Below are positions 51,222-59,436 of a stretch of DNA of 64,000 bases, piece after piece. The notes beneath the pieces are model-generated. The model saw only the letters and a program-made list of their open reading frames with translations. It ran no database searches and was not told where the DNA came from. Every line of letters starts with the position of its first letter. The stretch's first letter is position 1. The stretch lies in assembly GCA_039029455.1 (NCBI GenBank), contig JBCCGE010000005.1:1-64000 (forward strand), given 5' to 3'. Position numbers and translations under genes: made by a program. The DNA is from JBCCGE01 sp039029455 (GTDB lineage: Bacteria > Pseudomonadota > Gammaproteobacteria > Arenicellales > Poriferihabitantaceae).

Positions 51222-52412
51222 ATGAATAGACTTCCAGAACAGCGTTTACCGTTCAGCCGGCAGGAATATTCCGACCGACTGCAAAAAGTTCGACAGCAGA
51301 TGAATGAGCGCAACATCAACCTTCTGGTGGTGTCGGATCCATCCAACATGGCCTGGCTGACGGGGTATGACGGATGGTCTTTCTACACTCACCAGTGCGT
51401 GGTGGTTCCGGAATCAGGTGAACCCTGGTGGTTTGGCAGAGGTCAGGATGCCAATGGCGCAAAGCGAACAGTCTATATGGATATGGAGCATATTTATGGC
51501 TACGCAGATCACTATGTGCAGTCGACAGTGTGTCATCCAATGGAGCGGCTGTCAGAATGGATTCTCGAGCACGGGTGGAACTGCGAAAATGTGGGTGTGG
51601 AGCTGGACAATTATTATTTTTCTGCAGCTGCCTACCTTCATCTGGTCAGGGGATTACCGAATTCTAAACTTCACGATGCGACCGGGATGGTGAACTGGCA
51701 GCGCGCGGTCAAATCCGAGACCGAGATTTCATACATGAAGAAAGCCGGCGAGATCGTCGGGGCCATGCACGAGCGGATACGTGAGCAAATTCAGCCCGGA
51801 ATCCGCAAGTGTGATCTGGTCGCAGAGATATACGATGCCGGTATACGTGGTGTTCCGGGCGCGGGTGGCGACTATACGGCGATCGTACCCTTGCTGCCGT
51901 CAGGAGAGGACGCATCTGCTCCCCATCTGACCTGGGATGACAAGCCCATGCAGTCAGATGAGGGCACTTTTTTCGAAATAGCGGGATGCTTCCGTCGCTA
52001 TCATTGCCCGCTCTCCAGAACGATATTCCTTGGCAAGCCAACCAAAGACTTTCTCAATGCAGAAGCGGCCGTGCAGGAGGGGCTATCCGCAGGACTGGAA
52101 CATGCCAGAACCGGGAATCAGGCACAGGATATCGCCAACGCATTCTTTGCCGTATTGAAAAAGTACGGTATCGAAAAAGACAGCAGAACCGGTTATCCAA
52201 TCGGTATTTCCTATCCTCCGGACTGGGGCGAGAGAACTTTCAGTCTTCGGCCAGGCGATGAAACACCGCTTGAGACCAATATGACCATTCATTTCATGAC
52301 GGGACTTTGGATGGAAAACTGGGGGTTTGAAATCACAGAGAGTCTGGTTGTCACACCCGCCGGCCCTGAATTGCTGGCGAACGTTCCGAGAGAACTGGTA
52401 ATTATCGATTGA
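51222..52412 (+). CDS. doeA: Ectoine hydrolase DoeA/EutD (M24 fold)
   Basis: DoeA/EutD opens the ectoine ring to give N-acetyl-diaminobutyrate, the first step in using this osmolyte as nutrient. The 396-residue protein has the two-domain creatinase fold: N-terminal DPSNMAWLTGYDGWSFYTHQ, GRGQDANGAKRTVYMD, and VELDNYYFSAAAYL; C-terminal pita-bread domain with RAVKSETEISYMKKAG, GAGGDYTAIVPLLPSGEDA, HLTWDD and GISYPPDWGERTFSLRPGDE. The usual M24 metal-ligand pattern D-x-G...D-x2-RT is replaced by E-x-A...P-x2-RT, as fits a metal-independent hydrolase and not an aminopeptidase. doeB and the regulator are not adjacent. Confidence 0.88.
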   Translation: MNRLPEQRLPFSRQEYSDRLQKVRQQMNERNINLLVVSDPSNMAWLTGYDGWSFYTHQCVVVPESGEPWWFGRGQDANGAKRTVYMDMEHIYGYADHYVQSTVCHPMERLSEWILEHGWNCENVGVELDNYYFSAAAYLHLVRGLPNSKLHDATGMVNWQRAVKSETEISYMKKAGEIVGAMHERIREQIQPGIRKCDLVAEIYDAGIRGVPGAGGDYTAIVPLLPSGEDASAPHLTWDDKPMQSDEGTFFEIAGCFRRYHCPLSRTIFLGKPTKDFLNAEAAVQEGLSAGLEHARTGNQAQDIANAFFAVLKKYGIEKDSRTGYPIGISYPPDWGERTFSLRPGDETPLETNMTIHFMTGLWMENWGFEITESLVVTPAGPELLANVPRELVIID

Positions 52413-52532
52413 TCGGTTGCTAAACAAGATTGCCGCAGTCGCCCCGCGTCCTCCTCTAACGCAACAACGTCTTTGCGAGCCCGCAGCAATCTCGCAACGA
52501 TAATCCGCCAGATAAAAACGTATTTGTAGGGA

Positions 52533-53093
52533 CTATTGAGTCTGACGACCTCGGGTGAGGAAAAAGGCGACGACAACTCCTGCGATCGCACCGAAAAGAT
52601 GACCGTCCCAGGACACACCGGGCTGGTTGGGCAGCACTCCGGTGATGAGCGTGGAGCCGTACAGTAGACCGACGATAAGACTGATCAGCAGAGGAACCAA
52701 TCGTCGCTCAAACAAACCGCTCGCAATCAAATACCCCATCAAACCAAATACCAGTCCGCTGGCGCCAATTACATATGCGGGCCGTCCAAAAAACCAGTGC
52801 AGGGTGCCGCCCAGCAGGATAATTAATGTAACAACGACGGTGCTGTTGGCCCGCGAACCGGCGAGCAGAATCAGCATGACAATCAGTGGCGTGCTGTTGG
52901 CCAGCAGATGCGCCCAGTTGCTGTGCAAAAAAGGCATCGCGACAATACCGATTAGTCCACTGATGTGACGAGGCAAAAGGGCAAGCTGCTCAAGCGGCAA
53001 AAAAAGGTCCAGACCGAACACGATCCATATCGACGCGACAAACAAAGTCACGCCGAGAAGCTCCTCGCCAATGCGGTGGGAATAGTCAGTCAT
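52533..53093 (-). CDS. Rhomboid-family intramembrane serine protease
   Basis: A 186-residue membrane protein with about six hydrophobic helices. Rhomboid landmarks: HSNWAHLLANSTPL (the His/Asn of helix 2), GASGLVFGLMGYL with the catalytic Ser of G-x-S-G, and WDGHLFGAIAGVVVA with the catalytic His. The catalytic dyad is present, so it should be active. Substrates unknown. It starts 8 bases within the end of rluD (overlap on the same strand), probably co-transcribed. Confidence 0.9.
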   Translation of the reverse strand: MTDYSHRIGEELLGVTLFVASIWIVFGLDLFLPLEQLALLPRHISGLIGIVAMPFLHSNWAHLLANSTPLIVMLILLAGSRANSTVVVTLIILLGGTLHWFFGRPAYVIGASGLVFGLMGYLIASGLFERRLVPLLISLIVGLLYGSTLITGVLPNQPGVSWDGHLFGAIAGVVVAFFLTRGRQTQ

Positions 53094-54036
53094 TGTCTTG
53101 CAGCGTATTCAACAGCAGATTCATATCTTCGGGTAATCCCGATTCGAAAGATACATCTTCACCGGTTTTTGGGTGCGAAAAACTCAGTCGTGTCGCGTGC
53201 AGGGCCTGGCGAGGAAACGACCTGAGACACTGAATCACGTTCTCATTGGCTCCAGCCGGAATTTTCGCTCTCCCGCCGTACACAGAGTCGCCAACGAGCG
53301 GATATCCCTTCCACTGCATATGCACCCGAATCTGATGAGTGCGACCGGTCTGCAGAAAAGCGCGAACCAGAGTGTGCCGGTCGAATTTCTTCTCGATTCT
53401 GATGTGAGTAATGGCCTCTTTACCACTACTCGTGACAGTCATGCGAAGTCTGTCCTGACGATGGCGTGCGATCGGCTGGTCAATGGTCTCGCCGGCGATC
53501 AGCACACCCTGAACAAGCGCAAGGTACTGCCGTGACATCGTTCGATCCTGCAGTTGTTCAATGAATGACTGACGCGCGCGCTCGGTTCGCGCCACCACCA
53601 TGAGTCCGGTTGTGTCTTTGTCAAGGCGATGAACGATGCCGGCTCTCGGCAGCATTCGCAGGCGTTCATCGATATAGATCAGCCCGTTCATCAGCGTGCC
53701 CGACGAGTTCCCGGCGCCGGGATGAACCACCAGCCCGGCAGGCTTATTTATGACAAAGAACTCGTCGTCGCTGTGAACGATCTCCAGCGCGATATCTTCA
53801 GCGAGCCATTCCGAGAGCTCCGGGTCGGGAACCTGCACGACCAGGGTTTCTCCGCCAAGAATCTTGTATTTCTGTGCCTGAACAGCGCCGTCCATCAGCA
53901 CGTGACCGCTTTTCAGCCATCGTTGCAATTCGGAGCGTGAATACCCTTCAACGAGTTCCGGAAGTACCTTGTCCAGACGTTGTCCGCGCATTGAATCCGG
54001 CAGAGTTATGACAATCTGTTCAGAAGGATTATTCAT
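53086..54036 (-). CDS. rluD: 23S rRNA pseudouridine(1911/1915/1917) synthase RluD
   Basis: RluD makes three pseudouridines in helix 69 of 23S rRNA. The ATG at 54036 gives 316 residues (an upstream start at 54054 would add six). Domain order: an S4 RNA-binding domain (RLDKVLPELVEGYSRSELQRW), then the catalytic core with HRLDKDTTGLMVVART (catalytic Asp), RQYLALVQG, and TGRTHQIRVHMQWKGYPLVGD. Divergent bamD lies ~110 bases upstream, a common arrangement in gammaproteobacteria. Confidence 0.95.
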   Translation of the reverse strand: MNNPSEQIVITLPDSMRGQRLDKVLPELVEGYSRSELQRWLKSGHVLMDGAVQAQKYKILGGETLVVQVPDPELSEWLAEDIALEIVHSDDEFFVINKPAGLVVHPGAGNSSGTLMNGLIYIDERLRMLPRAGIVHRLDKDTTGLMVVARTERARQSFIEQLQDRTMSRQYLALVQGVLIAGETIDQPIARHRQDRLRMTVTSSGKEAITHIRIEKKFDRHTLVRAFLQTGRTHQIRVHMQWKGYPLVGDSVYGGRAKIPAGANENVIQCLRSFPRQALHATRLSFSHPKTGEDVSFESGLPEDMNLLLNTLQDND

Positions 54037-54146
54037 CTGGGTTTTCTGTGGCAAAATACCGAAGAATCGGAAGGTGAACGCCTGATTCTACGTGTATTCA
54101 CCATTATTCACAGAAAATCGTCGACGTATTTCCGCGCACAGTCATT

Positions 54147-55067
54147 ATGAACGCTGCCTCATCATTTCGTCCCAGTTGTACTGATCAGTCCTTCGGTTTT
54201 CGAGGGATCATTGTTGTTTTCCTTTCCCTGTTGCTTGTCAGTGGATGCTCTTCGTTCAAGAAGAACAAGGTCGATGAAAATGCTTCAGCTGAAGAACTGT
54301 ATGCCGCTGCGCAAACCAGTATGCGAAAGAAAAACTGGGCGACTGCGATCAATCAGCTGCGCAACCTTGAAGCGAAATACCCCTATGGCAAGTACGCTGA
54401 GCAGGCTCAGCTGGATACAGCTTACGCCTACTATCAAGGTGATCTGCCTGACCTTTCAATTGCGGCGGCGGACCGATTTATAAAACTGCATCCCACGCAC
54501 TCATCGGTAGACTATGCCTACTACCTGAAGGGTCTGGCGAGCTTCGAAGAAGATGACTCGCTTCTCGGTCGATTAACCGGTCAGGATGACCTCAGTGATC
54601 GTGATGCAAATTTAACCCGTAGCGCCCTGATCGCGTTTCAGGACGTCTACACACTGTTCCCGAACAGCCAGTACGCCGCCGATGCAAAGGCCCGAGCGCT
54701 CTACCTTCTGAATGCCCTTGCCCAGCATGAAATGGCGATCGCTAACTACTATTTCAGTCGGGAGGCCTATGTTGCTGCAGTAAATCGGGCAAAAGGCGTT
54801 GTCGAACAATATCCGGAATCACCACAGATTGAAGATGCTCTCGGCATGTTGATGCACAGCTACAATGAAATGGGTCTCGAAGATCTGGCTGTGGATTCTC
54901 GTCGGGTGCTCGAACTGAACTTTCCCGAAAGCGCGTATCTGACCGGAAGCACGGATGAATTATTCAAGGCAAAGTGGTACAGCGTCGGCAAATCAAAGAA
55001 CAAAAAGCCGGGAGTGATCCGAAGTTTCTTTGGATCGATTTTCAATCGCAGCCCCGCGGAAAGCTAG
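54147..55067 (+). CDS. bamD: Outer-membrane assembly lipoprotein BamD
   Basis: BamD is the essential lipoprotein of the BAM complex that recognises outer-membrane protein C-termini. The 306-residue precursor has a long lipoprotein signal (hydrophobic VVFLSLLLVSG, then Cys34) and TPR repeats: AEELYAAAQTSMRKKNWATA, LEAKYPYGKYAEQAQLDTAYAYY, RFIKLHPTHSSVDYAYYLKGLA, FPNSQYAADAKARALYLLN. It is ~60 residues longer than E. coli BamD at the C-terminus (DELFKAKWYSVGKSKNKK, then a basic tail). Divergent from rluD. Confidence 0.94.
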   Translation: MNAASSFRPSCTDQSFGFRGIIVVFLSLLLVSGCSSFKKNKVDENASAEELYAAAQTSMRKKNWATAINQLRNLEAKYPYGKYAEQAQLDTAYAYYQGDLPDLSIAAADRFIKLHPTHSSVDYAYYLKGLASFEEDDSLLGRLTGQDDLSDRDANLTRSALIAFQDVYTLFPNSQYAADAKARALYLLNALAQHEMAIANYYFSREAYVAAVNRAKGVVEQYPESPQIEDALGMLMHSYNEMGLEDLAVDSRRVLELNFPESAYLTGSTDELFKAKWYSVGKSKNKKPGVIRSFFGSIFNRSPAES

Positions 55068-55124
55068 GCGATCGCAGCAAGATTCCGACTGAGCCGAGAC
55101 GGGAGTTGGGATAGTTTCAGCGCG

Positions 55125-55640
55125 TTAAGCGCCCTGAGCAGGAGCGTTGTCGATTCTCCAGGTTGATGAGACAACGGCAACCACCCGATCTTCAGAATCA
55201 CGAATATATCCGGTTGCCGTGATGTCTGTCGGATAACCCTCAACTCCTTCCAGCAGTGACTTTTGTTCGAGGACATCGCAATCCGCTGTCAACTGCCCCC
55301 GAGCCTTGTGCGGGTAGTCAATCTCAAATCGCAGCAGTATTCCCCGGGTATTCTGCGGTGCCGCAGAGAGCACTGACAGCCCGGTTACGACCTCTCCCAG
55401 GTTCGCCAGCGCCATAGCATGGATCGAATTGAGATGATTGCGAACGCGGCGTCGGTCTTTCAAAGTAACGGTTGCACGTCCGCGTTGAAGTGATTCGACC
55501 TGAAAACCAATCGAGCCCGAATACGGAATCAGACGTCCGATCACGCGACTGAACAGAAAGCGTCCGCCTGGAAAGGCATTACAGCGTTCCCAGTACTTCA
55601 TCAACGAACCGCCTGGGTTCGAGCGAATGGAGGCCGTCAC
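55125..55640 (-). CDS. DUF4442 hot-dog fold protein, probable thioesterase
   Basis: A 171-residue protein; an internal ATG at 55601 could be the start, but the GTG at 55640 overlaps the yceH stop (GTGA), which suggests coupling. The hot-dog domain shows NHLNSIHAMALANLGEVVTGLSVL and the beta segments LLRFEIDYPHKARGQLTADC and DRVVAVVSSTWRI, as in DUF4442 proteins, which resemble acyl-CoA thioesterases of the PaaI/YiiD kind. Natural substrate unknown. Confidence 0.82.
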   Translation of the reverse strand: MTASIRSNPGGSLMKYWERCNAFPGGRFLFSRVIGRLIPYSGSIGFQVESLQRGRATVTLKDRRRVRNHLNSIHAMALANLGEVVTGLSVLSAAPQNTRGILLRFEIDYPHKARGQLTADCDVLEQKSLLEGVEGYPTDITATGYIRDSEDRVVAVVSSTWRIDNAPAQGA

Positions 55641-56320
55641 TCGGTTTCAGCGTCCGCTGAAAGATGCTCAACAGTCAGTTGAGATTCCAGTTTGAGAACT
55701 CGCTTCTCAAGCATTTCAATGCGCGAGATCAGATCGTTTCCCCTGGCATGATCACCGGATACCGTGCCGGTGGATTCTGTATTTTCCTCAGGGTCTGATT
55801 CCGGTTCTGACACCCAGTCACCGAAGGTGTGGGTATAGCGGTCTTCCCGCCGGCCCGGACCTTTCGGTAGAAGTAGCACCAATGGTGACCCGGTTTCCAT
55901 TAACTCCATCAGACAAAGCTGAACGTCCTCGACATCAGCGAATTCAGCCATGCGCTCGGTGCGTCTTTTCAGATCATTCAAAGTCAGCGGTGCACGCAGC
56001 ATCATCATACAGAGCAGAGCTTGCTGCTGCCGCGACAGCTCGAGCTTCTGCCGAAGCAGATGGGAGTATTTTCGGGCGCGTTCGCTGTCCTCAACACGCA
56101 GCCAGCCGTCAGCGGCCAGCTGATTGCACACATGCCCGATATCACCTTCCGTGAGTTGCATAACCGGCTCACGATTGCTCTTCTGATTGCAGGCCAGCAT
56201 CAGACTGTTAAGGGTGAGTGGGTAGGTGTTTGGCGTGGTTAACTGTTTTTCCATCAGGCAGGCGAGAATTCGTCCCTGCCTGAGATCAAAACGGGTCGCT
56301 GTTTCACTCATTTCATCCAC
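55637..56320 (-). CDS. yceH: YceH family protein (DUF480)
   Basis: A 227-residue protein of the widespread DUF480 family, which has two winged-helix modules; function is not established. Landmarks: GRILACLMEKQLTTPNTYPLTLNSL, ACNQKSNREPVMQLTEGDI, ALLCMMMLRAPLTLNDLKRRTERM and LLLPKGPGRREDRYTHTF. A C-terminal coiled-coil (ISRIEMLEKRVLKLESQL) follows an acidic linker. It lies 9 bases after purC on the same strand and is coupled to the DUF4442 gene. Confidence 0.92.
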   Translation of the reverse strand: MDEMSETATRFDLRQGRILACLMEKQLTTPNTYPLTLNSLMLACNQKSNREPVMQLTEGDIGHVCNQLAADGWLRVEDSERARKYSHLLRQKLELSRQQQALLCMMMLRAPLTLNDLKRRTERMAEFADVEDVQLCLMELMETGSPLVLLLPKGPGRREDRYTHTFGDWVSEPESDPEENTESTGTVSGDHARGNDLISRIEMLEKRVLKLESQLTVEHLSADAETE

Positions 56321-56329
56321 TGCTCCGTC

Positions 56330-57238
56330 TCAGGACTCGGTCGCGGGGATCGTGAGAATCCGTTCGGCTTCTGCATACTTTGCGGCGGTTCGATTCACGA
56401 TGTGATCGGGAAGATCGGGCCCCGGAGCTGTCTTGTCCCAGTCCAGTGTTTCAAGATAGTCCCGGACAAACTGCTTGTCGTAGCTGGGCGGGCTGATTCC
56501 GATCCGGTATTGATCCGCAGGCCAGAACCGCGAGGAATCCGGTGTCAGTACCTCGTCAATAAGATGCAGCACGCCTTCGTTATCGACGCCAAATTCAAAT
56601 TTTGTGTCCGCAATGATGATGCCGCGGGCACGGGCATACTCGGCAGCTTCGGTGTAGATCGAGAGACTGATCCGTCGTATCTCATCGGCCAGTGGCTTGC
56701 CGACGAGCTCCTCGACATCAGCCTGAGTAATGTTCTCATCGTGATGACCGGCCTGTGCTTTGGACGACGGTGTGAAAATCGGCTCTGGAAGCCGGGCAGC
56801 CTGTTCGAGACCGGCAGGCAGATCGATACCGCAGAGCTGTCCTGTTGCCTGATAGTCTTTCCAGCCTGATCCAATGAGATAGCCTCGAACGATGGCCTCC
56901 ACGGGAAGCGGTTTGAGTCGTTTTACGATGATTCCCCGATCCCCAATGCGCTGGCGATGCGACGCGTCCGTCAGTACCGTATCGAGGGGTGTGTCGACCA
57001 GATGATTAGGCACCAGATGGCGCATTTTCTGAAACCAGAAGTTCGCAACCCGGGTTAGTACGGCGCCTTTTTGAGGGATACCCTGGGGCAGAATCACGTC
57101 AAACGCAGACAGACGATCCGTAGCAATAATCAGCAGACGCTCGGCGTCCAGAGCGTAGCTGTCGCGAACTTTTCCGCGATGGATAAGTTCAAGGTCCGGT
57201 AACTCGGAGTCGAATAAAACGTCGCTCACAGCAATCAA
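56330..57238 (-). CDS. purC: SAICAR synthetase PurC
   Basis: PurC joins aspartate to CAIR in purine synthesis using ATP. The 302-residue length is that of the longer (eukaryote-like) type of bacterial PurC; E. coli's is 237. Landmarks: [80 protein letters not shown] and [13 protein letters not shown]. It starts a leftward unit purC-yceH-DUF4442. In many gammaproteobacteria purC is next to bamC; here they are 27 kb apart. Confidence 0.95.
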   Translation of the reverse strand: MIAVSDVLFDSELPDLELIHRGKVRDSYALDAERLLIIATDRLSAFDVILPQGIPQKGAVLTRVANFWFQKMRHLVPNHLVDTPLDTVLTDASHRQRIGDRGIIVKRLKPLPVEAIVRGYLIGSGWKDYQATGQLCGIDLPAGLEQAARLPEPIFTPSSKAQAGHHDENITQADVEELVGKPLADEIRRISLSIYTEAAEYARARGIIIADTKFEFGVDNEGVLHLIDEVLTPDSSRFWPADQYRIGISPPSYDKQFVRDYLETLDWDKTAPGPDLPDHIVNRTAAKYAEAERILTIPATES

Positions 57239-57323
57239 TGGATAAAGGATACACCAGGTATTTTACACGCTGCATGATGAGGGCACGGCCACACAAATTA
57301 TTCCGGATTGATAAAATAGGACC

Positions 57324-59117
57324 ATGGCCGGCCGAATTCCTCAAAACTTCGTTGATGACCTCATGACGCGTGTCGATATTGTCGATGTGATCGACAAGCG
57401 CGTGCCGCTGACGCGAAAGGGACGGGAGTATCAGGCCTGCTGTCCGTTTCACGACGAGAAAACCCCGTCGTTTACCGTAAGTCCGTCGAAACAGTTTTAT
57501 CATTGCTTTGGCTGTGGTGCACACGGGACCGCGATTGGATTTCTGATTGATTACGCCAACCTGAGTTTCGTCGAGGCCGTTGAAGAGCTTGCCGACGGTG
57601 TTGGCATGGATGTTCCGCGCGAGCAGGGTGCAGGGCCTGCAAACCGTGACGCTGCCGAATCTCCTGCCAGGCTGCTGGGTATTGTCGAGCAGGCCGGTTT
57701 CTGGTTTCAGAAGCAGCTCAGGGAACACGAGGGCGGCAGGCAGGCGATCGCATACCTGAAGCGCCGCGGTCTTGACGGACGCACTGCGGCTGCATTCGGA
57801 ATTGGCTATGCCCCGGACAGTTGGGACGGGATATTGAACGCGCTTGGGAAGACGACTGATTCACAGGACCAGTTACTGAAAACCGGTCTGCTGATCCGAC
57901 GTGATCAGAACGAGTCGGGCAAACGGCAGTTTTATGATCGCTTTCGTGGTCGGGTGATATTTCCGATTGAAGATCATCGCGGACGAGTGGTGGCTTTCGG
58001 CGGACGCATTCTTGGTGACGGTGAGCCCAAGTACCTCAACTCTCCGGAGACGCCGCTGTTTCACAAAGGCGCGGAGCTTTACGGCTTGCACCGCGCGCGG
58101 CGGGAGATCGGCGCACAAAAGCGCAGCATTGTGGTTGAAGGATATATGGATGTCGTCTCGCTGGCACAGTTTGGTGTCGAGAACTCAGTCGCCACACTGG
58201 GCACGGCAACGACTCGTACGCATTTGCAGCGTCTGTTTCGCCTGGCTCCGGAGATTGTGTTTTGCTTTGACGGCGACCGGGCGGGGCGCGATGCGGCCTG
58301 GAAGGCCATGCAGGTTGCGTTGCCGGAAATGCAGGACGGCCGTCAGGTCGGGTTCCTGTTTCTTCCGGACGGTGAAGATCCGGATACGGTTGTTCGATCC
58401 GAGGGCAAAGATGCATTTCAGGATCGAATTGCCGACGCATTGCCCTTGCCTGATTTTCTTTTTGAGACGTTGACCCAACAAGTCGACATGTCTCGGATGG
58501 AAGGCAAGGCCAGGCTGGTCAGTCTGGTCCGGCCGATGATTGAACAGCTGCCAGAAGGCGTCCTGCAGCAAATGATGTGGGGACGACTCTCCAGCCTGAG
58601 TGGTCTGAATGAGCAACAGATCTCCATCGGATCAGAGCCATCGCCGAAACCGACCACCCAGAGAAATCGCAGCAAGTCGACGCCTTTGCAGCCCGGTCAG
58701 CTGTCAAATATGGCAACAGCCACCAGTCTTTTGCTGCAGACGCCCGCGCTCTACGCCAGCAAGGACCCGGCGATTGACCTTGGTTCTCTGACCATAAAGG
58801 GCAGCGGGGTGCTGCAGAAACTGTCCGTGATGCTCGAATCGGACGCCAGCTTTACCACCGCCCGGCTGCTGGAAAGCTTTCGTGACGAGCCGGTGCACCC
58901 GTACCTTGAAAAGCTCGCCAGCCACCCCAACTCTGTGGAGGACGAGTTATTGCCCAGAGTGTTTAACGACACCCTGAGCCGACTGGTCGCTGAGGAGCTG
59001 GAGGTCCGTCGAATGGTACTGATTGAAAAGTCGCGCCAGCAGGAGCTTGATGATCACGAGAAGCAGGAACTGGTTACGCTTCTTAGCGAAAGATCGAAGC
59101 ACGAAGTGGAGAATTAG
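57324..59117 (+). CDS. dnaG: DNA primase DnaG
   Basis: DnaG lays down the RNA primers for replication. The 597-residue protein has the N-terminal zinc ribbon (CCPFHDEKTPSFTVSPSKQF and CFGCGAHG, ~residues 39-66), the RNA polymerase domain with FRGRVIFPIEDHRGRVVAFGGR and EPKYLNSPETPLFHK, the Toprim region (VVEGYMDVVSLAQFGV, CFDGDRAGRDAAWKA), and a C-terminal helical domain that binds DnaB. The expected upstream neighbour rpsU of the rpsU-dnaG-rpoD operon is absent; purC diverges 85 bases before it. Confidence 0.96.
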   Translation: MAGRIPQNFVDDLMTRVDIVDVIDKRVPLTRKGREYQACCPFHDEKTPSFTVSPSKQFYHCFGCGAHGTAIGFLIDYANLSFVEAVEELADGVGMDVPREQGAGPANRDAAESPARLLGIVEQAGFWFQKQLREHEGGRQAIAYLKRRGLDGRTAAAFGIGYAPDSWDGILNALGKTTDSQDQLLKTGLLIRRDQNESGKRQFYDRFRGRVIFPIEDHRGRVVAFGGRILGDGEPKYLNSPETPLFHKGAELYGLHRARREIGAQKRSIVVEGYMDVVSLAQFGVENSVATLGTATTRTHLQRLFRLAPEIVFCFDGDRAGRDAAWKAMQVALPEMQDGRQVGFLFLPDGEDPDTVVRSEGKDAFQDRIADALPLPDFLFETLTQQVDMSRMEGKARLVSLVRPMIEQLPEGVLQQMMWGRLSSLSGLNEQQISIGSEPSPKPTTQRNRSKSTPLQPGQLSNMATATSLLLQTPALYASKDPAIDLGSLTIKGSGVLQKLSVMLESDASFTTARLLESFRDEPVHPYLEKLASHPNSVEDELLPRVFNDTLSRLVAEELEVRRMVLIEKSRQQELDDHEKQELVTLLSERSKHEVEN

Positions 59118-59436
59118 TCGTCTTTTCAGGTATTTATAATGCTTTTCAGGTGTTATAATGTCGGGCTGACTTTCGATTTCGAAGGTGTTCAGGAAGGGGT
59201 GACAAATTGCATGGGTCAGGTGAGCCCGGTCAAGTGAAAACACACGTTTTAGCACAAGGCAATTTGCTTTCCAGTGACAGCTTTCCCGTGGCGGGTGTAA
59301 AAGGTCCTGCCAGTCAGATCGGATCCGACTCATATAAATCATGGTGAAACAGACGCGTTCGGTGGCATTACGCTACTGGAGAGGCCTGTTGACCCGCTAT
59401 ATGAGCAGATAAACGCAAGAACAGGTTTCATTACTT
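59118..59436 (+). other. Intergenic region between dnaG and rpoD
   Basis: 319 bases with no gene. It holds the tandem -10-bearing repeat (59122-59160), and a TTGACC at 59389-59394 that lacks a -10 at normal distance. The rest shows no clear structure to me. Confidence 0.55.
59122..59160 (+). promoter_or_regulatory. Tandem repeat with two TATAAT boxes, probable rpoD promoter
   Basis: Two adjacent near-identical units, CTTTTCAGGTATTTATAATG (20 bases) and CTTTTCAGGTGTTATAATG (19 bases), each contain a perfect TATAAT (59135-59140 and 59154-59159). The second has an extended -10 (TG-T-TATAAT), which can work without a -35. Transcription would start near 59141-59167, immediately downstream of dnaG, and give rpoD a leader of ~270 bases. 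Confidence 0.6.
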
